From positions 35,240,052 to 35,304,051 of the forward strand of contig NC_087062.1 of assembly GCF_963678635.1 (NCBI RefSeq): a stretch of DNA of 64,000 nucleotides, read 5' to 3'. The notes under the pieces were generated by a model, which was given only the letters and a program-made list of their open reading frames with translations, was not told the DNA's origin and did no database searches. The stretch comes from Symsagittifera roscoffensis. Taxonomy: Eukaryota > Xenacoelomorpha > Acoela > Convolutidae. Positions 21,959-31,231 of the stretch are shown here, one piece after another (position 1 is the first letter of the stretch; each line of letters opens with the position of its first letter). The position numbers and the translations under genes are program-made.

Positions 21959-24048
21959 ATGAGGCGGAGCAGGGTACCGGTAGCTGAAAAAAGATCTACC
22001 GAGGCGAGAACAAAGTATAATTCGCCGCTACTTAAAACAACATCAATGGGTCCGAAGGTAACAAAAAAGAACTTTTCAGTTAGTATGGTCAACACGAGGA
22101 GTACTACGGAGAACAGAGCAAAAGAGGGCACGGAAGGGGAACGAGTAGAACCCACCATCGAGATTGAATTAGAGACACCGGATCAAAGCGTGGATGAAGT
22201 GGGAAAGAAAACGACAGAGTCAACTCCGATGCCCAATGCGGAAGAACCTAATCCGAAGCCCATGGAGTTCTCACCGATAGACAACGTGGAAGACACAACA
22301 GGCAACACGCCAGAGGCGGTGAAGGATGAGTCTCAAAAGAGAACGTCTTTTACAGAAAGATTGGCGATGATGGTCGGAATAAGACCGAGAGACGCAGCAG
22401 TGGAGGAGACTAAAGCCGAGAAAAGCAAAACATTCGGAACAGTATCCACGAGAACGACAGAGACTGACCAAAACGAGGATCAGAAAAAACCGGGACCAGC
22501 GACCGACTACAGGACAACAACTGACCATGGAACGACGACTCTTGAGCTAAGCGACTTGACGGCGAAGCTAGATCAGATAGATGAGAAACTGAAGCACAGC
22601 GAAGTCAATAGAAATTTGATAATGAAGGAAATGAGAAACAACAAACATGAGTACCTGGACAACTATTTCCATCTAGCAAGAGCAACGGAGGAAAAGCTTC
22701 AGCAGATGTCTGACAAAGTAGAAACCACTGATGGAGAGCGAGACAAGAACATGAGAAAAGACATGCTAGAAATGAAGCAGCGATATGACGCAGTGAATAG
22801 CCAGTTGAGAAGTTTGGAAACGAGAATGGATACGATGAGTAGGGACCAGGCTGAGAGCTCAATTGCTATACAGACAAAGTTAGATGCAATCTTGAGGAAT
22901 TCAACACCACAAGACAGGCCAGCGGCAGAGCGGACACAAGGTAATAGAGTTGACTTCGTGGAACCACAAAGGAACAAACGACAGTCAACACCGTTACCAG
23001 CAACCTGGGAGGCCGCGATTACGGCAACGGTGGGGGCCAGGGCTATTATAAAAAATGGAACAGCGAACACAACTAGGGGTCCAGGAGACTCCATGACTCA
23101 GAACAACGTGGGACCGGATGCAATGACATGGGCAAGCACCTGGGAAATGATGAACAGGACACTAGAGGCCTTCGCTACAAGGAACACCAATTCGAGTGAC
23201 AGAGGAAGCAACAAATCCAGAAAAATTTTCAAGAAACCAAAAGAATTCAAAGACGATTCAGATGGATGCATTGACACTTGGGTAGAAGTCATGAGGTTGC
23301 ACTTTGAACAAGACAACTTGAACGATGAGAGGCAAGCATGCACCGCGATACTGAGCAATCTAGAAGGCACAGCATTGAAATGCGTGGTTGCGAAGAAAGA
23401 AGAGGAACGCGATACAGCGGACAAAATCTTTGAAATATTGTTAAATCGATTCGGCTCAGGCATGAAGGGTCATCAAGCGATGATGCGATTTGAAAAGAGA
23501 AGACAGAGGGACGATGAATCGATAGACAGGTTCCTAGATGATCTTGAGAGCTTGAGAAGAAGGAGTGACCCGGAGGAATCTACCAATCGAAGGAACTTCA
23601 GCATCGCCTCAAGGTTCATTGATGGGGTAAAGAGTGATGACTTGAGAACGATGTTAGCAACATACTATACATTGTCGAAAGACAGTGCACCAACTCTAGA
23701 AGAGATGAGGCAGAAGTCAAGAGAGTACATGCTGATGAAACCCAAGAAATACTCGTACTCAGACAACAGGAATACACAGGGGGGAGTCAGCCACAAAGGT
23801 CGTCATGGTACAAGCCCAGAGATGACATGGACAAACGCAGATCATGCGCTAACTGCGGGTCAGCTGATCATCATGTGGCGGATTGCACGACATACAAACA
23901 GGGCATGAAGAGTTTGGGATATGCACCCGATAAGGAAGATATGAGCCAGATGGAAGAACACGAGTTCTATAGTGGCTGGATAATCAAAATAGGTGCAAGA
24001 TGCTTCTTCTGCAACCAAAAGGGGCACTTCAGGATGGACTGTCCGTAA
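21959..24048 (+). pseudogene. Gag of copy B
   Basis: Starts with ATG at 21959 (MRRSRVPV). The order is a charged N-terminal part, coiled coil (about 22560-22880), gag core with MTWASTWEMMNRTLEAF and the FDRF-like segment IDRFLDDLESL (about 23110-23700), and two CCHC knuckles, CANCGSADHHVADC and CFFCNQKGHFRMDC (about 23840-24045). The frame shifts by a 1-base deletion near 23785, just before the knuckles, and a stop (TAA for Leu) ends it at 24048. Gag builds the particle and packages RNA. Copy C has lost about 290 bases of the coiled coil that B retains. Confidence 0.9.
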
Positions 24049-24090
24049 TTTTGGGAAGCGGTTAAGAATCAGAGTCATCCAAAACACAAG

Positions 24091-25616
24091 TTGGCGCTAG
24101 CAGCGGTACAGAACCAGAGAAACAGACAAGGTGAATTTGAGACGAAAAACCTAGAAAGACCAAGTGCGGAGCTACCGACGAAAACAGTGAAAGCTGTAAC
24201 ACAATGTAATAGTGCAATAGAGGCCACGGCAAAGAAAGCCCTAGAAATAAATTATGAGAAGGCGGCAGCGGAGGCTATCAACAAAGTGAAACAGGACCTG
24301 GCAGCGAAAGAAATAGAACAACGGCTGAAGCAAGAAATCGAAAGACAGAAAATGAACGAAGCATTAAGTTGCTCACAAACAATACCAGAAGCTGCTGAGG
24401 GGTCGAAAAAAAATGGAAACTGCAACACTGTAAAATTGGTTACACGAAAGCCATTTGGCATAACAAAGATTGGGGCAAGAATAATGTCAATAATCACTGT
24501 GGGCGGCCATGAAGTAACGAGAAACTTGAGCGAACCAAGTGACCAGACAATAATGCACATTGATGTGTACGCAGATTACTTGAGTTGTATAAGCCCACAA
24601 ACGACTTCTAGAGCATTGAGGGCACTACTCACGAGAGGGGGTAGCAAGTCGGTACGTGTTGATAACAGGTACACAGAAGCTTATGGTCCACATGAGGTGA
24701 TGCTAAATATAGATGGAATCAACATCTATACGAAAACAATGATAGCATGTGATGAAGATCTAATTGGGCAAATTTACGTGGGAAAAGAAGAGTTGAAAGT
24801 GAGATCGATTGGATACTGCGCCATGCTTGAAGAAGATGCAATGCACATCGGGACAGAGGCAGATGTGACAGCACATGTGCTAGACATAAGTGGTAAAAAG
24901 ACTCAGTTACGTGGGTTACTTGATACGGGAGCAGTCTTGAGTGTCATACCAATCGAAACTTGGGAACGAATGGGCTTCAACAAAGATGATTTGATAGATT
25001 CAAGAATACGGTTGTCAGCTGCAAACAAAGGGGCCCTGCGGGTGTTAGGCAGAACTCCGATAATAGCCCTCAATCTGGGGGAACGTAACCTGTGGATAAG
25101 CTTTCTTGTGGTAGAAACCTAGATGAGTCTGACCAATTCATTTTAGGCAGAGACTTCATCAGGAACTTTGATGTAGCGATTGATCTAAACAATGCAATGT
25201 TCAGGATACGGAACCCGGATAGGAGGTACGCAATCAAACCGGTAAATTTAATAATGGCAAATGAAACCAAAGCACCGGTATTCTTGAGTAGGAGGGTGAG
25301 GCTAAAGGCGAACGAGGCGGCGATCGTAAGCTTACGAATGAAAAATTACAATGAACTAAGTGACAACAAGCAGGTATGCATAGTCCCAAATCCAAATAGT
25401 CAAAGTGCTGCTGTTTTAGGAAGATCCTTCTCGATCACGAAGAGTGGCCTCTGCGTGAGTGTTTTGTTGAATACCCTTGATATGCCAATCACGATACAGA
25501 GGGGGAGGAAACTGGGATATGCTTTACCTGTAAAAACTCGATATGAAATGATTGAAAACCATAAACAAAATGAAGTCGTTGATTGTCCCAATCGTAGGGA
25601 CAAAATTTTTATCTAG
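24091..25616 (+). pseudogene. Gag end, aspartic protease and linker of copy B
   Basis: Frame 24091-25122 holds a charged region then the retropepsin signature LLDTGAVLSVIPIETW (DTG at about 24922). A 1-base deletion near 25118 moves the frame; 25092-25616 continues with QFILGRDFIRNFDV. A TAG at 25614-25616 replaces a Leu codon. The protease cleaves Gag-Pol. Protein identity to copy C is very high. Confidence 0.9.
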
Positions 25617-25622
25617 AGACGA

Positions 25623-27266
25623 TTGACGAAAATGAAAGATTCATCAGGTCTTGTGAAGTCACTTAAGTTAGAGACAGACGATGGACTATCGAGCTGTTCG
25701 AATTTCCTGGAACGGCCCACACTAGATGAAATACAGAGTGATAAAACGGTCTTACCGGAAATTGAACACTTTAGAGGCAAGTTAACGGACGAACAGCTCG
25801 AAGCCATCAAGGACGTACTAGAACGGAACGAGGAGGTTTTTTCAAGACATAAGGCAGACATCGGGTGTTGTAATTTTGTTGAGCATGAAACAGAACTAGA
25901 GGAAAACGCAATACCGCACAGGGAGGGGGCGAGGCGCATGACCCCACACAAATCGGATGCGTGTAGAAAGGAGATTGAGACGCTACTAGAGTATGACATG
26001 ATAGAACCATCCAAATCACCGTGAGCGCGTGGAGTAGTGATGGCTAAAAAGAAAGGCGACCAGTTGAGGTTTTGTTGTGACTTTCGATACCTGAACTCCG
26101 TCACGGTGAAGGATGCCTATCCCATACCTAGGATTGATGAGAGTCTCTCGAAGTTAGGTGATGCAAATTTTTTTACGACTCTTGATTTAGGCTCGGCCTT
26201 TTGGCAGGTACCACTCAGGAAACAGGACAGGGACAAGACAGGGTTTGCCTGCGAGTTGGGTCTCTTTCAATGGAAACGGATGCCGTTTGGACTATGCAAT
26301 GCCACTGCCACGTTTCAGCGGCTGATGGCACACGCGCTGATAGGCGTGACGAAAAAGTACGGCAATCTGGTAATGTGCTACGTGGATGACGTGGTAATAG
26401 CAACACCCACACTGGAGGACCACATTGGGAGACTTGACGAAGTATTTGCGTGCATGAAGAGGTCGGGGCTGAAGTGCAAACCATCAAAGTGTGAGATACT
26501 CAAGGATTCGATAAAATACTTGGGCAGGATGGTAAACAAACACGGCATCAGACCAGATCCAGACGCAGTAGAAGCAGTTCTAACTTGGAAATCGCCGAAA
26601 ACGGAACACCAATTGATGAGCTTCCTGGGTTTTGCAAATAACTACAGAGAATTCGTCAAAGGCTATGCAGACAAGGTTTATCCGATGCAACAGTTAATGA
26701 GGCACAAGGGCAAGAAGTTCACGTGGAACAACGCAGCGGAAGAGTCATTCCAGAGAATAAAGAAAGAGTTGTGCGAGGCACCAGTACTAGGGATGCCAAC
26801 AGAGAAAGGGATGTACATGCTGGATACGGACGCGTCGGTAGTAGCGATATCGGGAATACTCCACCAGGAACAAGAGTCGAACGGGAAGACAGTCTTGAGA
26901 CCAATAGCGTACGGGAGCAAAGTCCTAAGTGACACGGAAATGAAGTACGGAGCACCGAAAGCAGAGATGTTCGCGGTGGTCACCTTTGTCGAGAAATATA
27001 GGGCATACCTAGGCAGCGAGCCATTCAAGCTGCGAGTCGACAACAGGACACTAAGCTGGCTGAAGACGTACTCAATGGACCAAAGTTACATTGGGAGGTG
27101 GATAGTTCGCCTGGACGGATACGATATGATAATTGAGCATAGAACACGAAACAAACATCAAAATGCTGACAGCTTGAGCAAGAAGACGGAGTTCTACGAG
27201 AGACAAGAACAGAGGGAGGCAGATAGACCTGAGATCAAGGATGGCTTCTCCTTCATGGACAAGTAA
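25623..27266 (+). pseudogene. Reverse transcriptase and RNase H of copy B
   Basis: Frame 25623-26024 is the region before the fingers, ended by TGA for Trp. Frame 26037-27266 (409 codons) has LRFCCDFRYLNSVTVKDAY, FFTTLDLGSAFWQVPL (first Asp), FGLCNATATFQRLM, the active site CYVDDVV (YVDD at 26379-26390), the thumb, and RNase H starting LDTDASVVAISGILHQ and ending HRTRNKHQNADSLSKK. The arrangement is that of Ty3/Gypsy Pol. A TAA replaces a Glu codon at 27264-27266. Confidence 0.92.
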
Positions 27267-27296
27267 ACGTATGACAATCTTCCTCTCACGAGATGG

Positions 27297-28982
27297 TTGG
27301 ACAAATCAGGCAAACCAATAGAAGATCACCCCGAGTTACCAAAAGATACTACGAAAGAAACAATCTTGAAAAAGAACCGAGGGATGCCGATAGGAATAAT
27401 GCTCAAGCCAAAGATCGTGAGAGAGACGCTCAAAGCAAAAGGCTACGATCTCAACCAGGTAGAGACGGGGGAAGCACAAATAGACGAAGACTTAAGGGTG
27501 TTACTCGAGAAACTAGCAGATGATAAGCCCGTGATTCAAGAAAACTGTAGGGAGGAACCTGAGGTCACAATACTGAGAAAGAGCGGGACAGCTAGTGATA
27601 GAAATACCTCGAAGGTGACTAACCTTGATGGGAAGGAAGTGGTGCAGTCACTGGTTGAGAAGATCCCAGCCGAATTACTTGAACAGACTAGAGTTAGGAG
27701 AAAGAGAGTGGAGTTCAAGGAAGAAGCTGAATACCTGGGACTAGGTCAAAAGTCCGGGGAGCGGTCCACGTCCACGGAAGAAGAAAAAACTGAAGGAGAA
27801 AATTTGTCCGGGGAGTGTTAAATGTGGGATGAGGAGAAGATATTCTGCATGATACTGGCAGAAGAAAAGATTAGACATCACGACAGGGAATTACAAACAG
27901 ATCCGTCCTCACGAACCTTCAACTTGGACGTGCAGGAAATACGAGGTGGTGAAGAACTTGAAAGGATTGCAGTTTCGAGGAAGCCATTCAGGGAACTATC
28001 ATGCAATTCAAATGTGAGAACAAATCTGGTGCCAGAAGATGACATGAAGGTAGTAAGGAGGATAGTATGCGTGAAGCTGAATGACGACGTCCACAACCCT
28101 GGGGAGATGAATGGGCAGATCATGGCGCTGAAGGAACATGTCAAGGCGAGATATAGGCTGTCGGACCTGATAAGAGCCCAGAAGAATGACAAGATGACAA
28201 GCAGTCTCTCCAAATGGATCCGAACGGGGTCCAAGGAGAAAAGGGAACTTGAAGAAGACATCTACAAGATCCTGAGCCAGTTCTACAAAGAGAGGAAAGA
28301 GTTACTCTATCACACGGCTGACGGGGTGGTAGCATGCAAGAGAAAAGACGAGGACAACATACTACACAAGCACAACCTCATCATATTACCACAATTGTAC
28401 CAGACAGAGGTGCTGTTCAGATCACATGACCAAATGGGGCACCAGGGGATAGACAAGGTGCAACAAAGACTACTTCACAGGTTCGATTGGCCAGGATTGA
28501 GGAAAGCCTGTGAGAGGTGCGTGAATGCATGCCTGGCATGCTTGCAAGTGAAAGACCCAAGGAAGATGAAATTCCCACTCAAGTCGGTGGAAGGCTCGGA
28601 ATTTAATGAAGTGGTGCAAATAGACCATCAGAAGATCTGTATGACGGATTCGGGGTATAACCAGATACTGGTTATAATTGATCACTTCACAAAGCTGGCA
28701 GAAGCGGTGCCGTGTCAAACAGCTTCGGCAGGGGAGACTTGTGACCACTTGATAACCCATTGGATATCAAGGTATGGTTGTCCAATGACTTTTCAGTCAG
28801 ACAACGGCAAGGCCTTTGTGGGAGACTTGACTAAGGAATTAATGAAGAGGTCACACATTGCTCAAGCACACTCAACGACTTACCATCCTCAAACCAACGG
28901 GCTGGTAGAGAGACAGAATAGAACGTTGGTGAACATGCTGAGGGTATACTGCTCTAGATACATGACGGACTGGGATAAGTAA
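27297..28982 (+). pseudogene. Pol linker and integrase core of copy B
   Basis: Frames 27297-27821 and 27822-28982 are in phase, separated by a stop and a short length difference from copy C. The linker is highly charged. The integrase shows the HHCC finger (HDQMGHQG ... CVNACLACL) and the core with QIDHQK, FQSDNGKAF and GLVERQNR (DD35E). A Trp of the finger region in C reads Cys here. TAA replaces a Tyr codon at 28980-28982, and a disturbed stretch follows to 29047. Confidence 0.9.
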
Positions 28983-29046
28983 CTGCCGCAAGTCGTACGG
29001 GGCATAAAACCGTACTCAACACTCAACGACGGGAATCCGTCCATTC

Positions 29047-30744
29047 ATGATGTTGACAGGCAAAGAGAGAGAGAGAGCGATGCCCCTGACGTTCTTTTAC
29101 CCGGAGTATGAAGGGAAGAGGACGTCGCCTCAAGCTTACGTGAAAGAAGCGATCAGGAGACAGCAGGAAATAAACGAGCTATGCAGGAGGAACACTGCGC
29201 AGGCACAAATGAGACAGCGCAAGAAATATGATGAAACGATATTACAGGCGAAGCCATATAAAGTGGGCCAGTATGTGTGGGTTTTCCAGAACGTGATACC
29301 GCCCAAAGGGACGAAGAAACTACTCAAGAAATGGAGAGGACCATTCATGATAACTGAAGTACATCAACAAGGACGGTTCTACCGCTTGAGTACTGGGCGA
29401 GCAGCACATTATGAGAACCTGAAGCCTCATGTCCCATCCCCAGAGGACTGGTGTATACCAAAGGACATGGAGGGACTAGAGTACCTACTGGTGGAACCAG
29501 CATGTGAAGTGAACGAAAAAGGCACCAGAGATAATAATGATGGCAATGAGAACTTGAGTTTGGATGACAATGAAAAAATAGACGCGGACTCTGAAGCGGA
29601 ATCTTTTTTGGAAGAAAATTGGAACGATCCGGAGCAAGGTGAGGTGCCGAGGTGGACTGAACCAGACTTGTCAATACCAGCGGGGACAAGGAGTGGCAAT
29701 CGCAAACGCACAGGCATGAGGTACAACATGTATGGGGACGACTTCCTGATCGACAAGATACAACCCGCTGACCTAGGCAAAGAACTAATAAATGTGGGCG
29801 AGCTGACGGCAGATGGTGAATGGCAGATCATCGATGATAATGAACACTACCCACAGGAAGACTACTCGACGCCGGAGCGGGAGACGGATTTAGAACAGAG
29901 TGAGAGAGAGAGGAGGGATAATACGAATCTGAGGATATTAGAATGGATGCGTGATGTCAAGAACGGAAGCGAGGAAGTACAGAGCATACAGCAAGTTGAC
30001 ATATCAGCGGGGAAGTACATGAAAACGGAGGATCCTCTTTTCGGCTGGACGGCAACAGACAGCCCGCTCGACATTCCGCCAGATAATTCAGACCCAGCAT
30101 CATCGACGGGGACGTCGATAAATATTTTTGTCCGGGGAGTGGGGGTAGGACTTACCCACACCGAAAATTTGATGATAAAGAAACTCAGAGAATTGAGAGA
30201 AAAAAGCGGACTGGAACTGGAAAGGGAGGAGGCCGAGCCTACCATAGGACGGAATTTCAAAACTAAGTTTGAAATACCAAACGAATACTCAGAAAATATC
30301 CTGATAACGGATAGTGACTTCATTCTGTCAGACAGGACTAGCGCAATCTGTATCACGGCGGACATGAGTTTCAAATCAAGACTGGAAGCTGACTTCAAGA
30401 GAGAGTACCAGAACGTGGAGTTTCTGTTTAGACAGAGACCAGGACTGGGAGGAATGGCAGCGCTTCCACCATCAGTAGCACAAGTCCCGGGCAAATACTT
30501 GTGCTTCCTAGTGACGAGGGTCAATGACAGGAACACGATCGATCCCGAACACGTGATGTTGGCACTAACAAGACTACGAGACTTCATGATTGAAAGAGGG
30601 ATAACGGAGGTCTCAATGCCGGTGTATGACCCAAACAGGGGCAAATTGAGCCCAAGGGAATTGTATGCTATCCTACATGTGGTCTTCGCAGAAACTGAGA
30701 TAATGGTGCATCTTCACAAGAAATACTACTTGAGCATCGCCTGA
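29047..30744 (+). CDS. Integrase C-terminal part plus macrodomain-like module, copy B (565 codons, open)
   Basis: Residues 1-145 are the end of integrase with the GPY/F-like module (KKWRGPFMITEVHQQ ... HYENLKPHVPSPEDW). Residues about 150-420 are an acidic, low-complexity linker containing TSINIFVRGVGVGLTH. Residues about 430-565 form a compact domain: SAICITADMSFKSRLEADF, then KYLCFLVTRV, HVMLALTRLRDFMIERGI, EVSMPVYDPNRGKL and HVVFAETEIMVHLHKKYY. The order and spacing are those of macrodomains (ADP-ribose-binding), closest in look to the TARG1/OARD1 type, but the glycine loop and catalytic positions of that enzyme are not kept. Function is inferred from pattern only. Confidence 0.85.
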   Translation: MMLTGKERERAMPLTFFYPEYEGKRTSPQAYVKEAIRRQQEINELCRRNTAQAQMRQRKKYDETILQAKPYKVGQYVWVFQNVIPPKGTKKLLKKWRGPFMITEVHQQGRFYRLSTGRAAHYENLKPHVPSPEDWCIPKDMEGLEYLLVEPACEVNEKGTRDNNDGNENLSLDDNEKIDADSEAESFLEENWNDPEQGEVPRWTEPDLSIPAGTRSGNRKRTGMRYNMYGDDFLIDKIQPADLGKELINVGELTADGEWQIIDDNEHYPQEDYSTPERETDLEQSERERRDNTNLRILEWMRDVKNGSEEVQSIQQVDISAGKYMKTEDPLFGWTATDSPLDIPPDNSDPASSTGTSINIFVRGVGVGLTHTENLMIKKLRELREKSGLELEREEAEPTIGRNFKTKFEIPNEYSENILITDSDFILSDRTSAICITADMSFKSRLEADFKREYQNVEFLFRQRPGLGGMAALPPSVAQVPGKYLCFLVTRVNDRNTIDPEHVMLALTRLRDFMIERGITEVSMPVYDPNRGKLSPRELYAILHVVFAETEIMVHLHKKYYLSIA

Positions 30745-31231
30745 GTCGGGTACGCGGGGGTCTCGAGTTGGGCATGAGGGAAGAATCTCGAGTTAGGTGT
30801 GGGGGTACAAAACAGGTAAAGAATCTTAGAGGTGATTGGCATGACAATTAATATTTTAAATGATTGATGGTTCTAAAACATAAAATGAATCTGCATGTTT
30901 TTAGAAAATTTCCAATTGAACTATTTTAGTAGGACGAAAAGGAAAGGGTTTTAACTATAGTAGTGAAGGGGGTTTTTAGGTTAGGAACACAGCCTGTTAG
31001 TCTAAAAATCGGGTGTTATTTTCAGATTGATTTGGTAAAGTCAAATTTACCACCCAACTGTATTCAATTGAAGAAAGAGAACACAAATTGAACGACACCT
31101 CAAGAAGTAAACTCAAGTTGCTAAAGTAAACTCAAGTTGCTCAGGTAAAACTCAAGTTGCTCAGGTAAAACTCAAGTTGCTCAGGTAAAACTCAAGTTGC
31201 TAATACTCAAGATCACTTGGAAATTACGGAA
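30745..31231 (+). promoter_or_regulatory. Spacer before second cistron of copy B with acceptor-like site and ATG-free leader
   Basis: 487 bases. The sequence before 31025 contains several ATGs. At 31019-31025 stands TTTTCAG after a pyrimidine-rich stretch and a TCTAAAAA word. From 31026 to the ATG at 31232 there is no ATG at all. A 20-bp repeat (ACTCAAGTTGCTCAGGTAAA) is present about five times at 31114-31205. Copies A and C show the same layout with different sequence. Confidence 0.65.
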
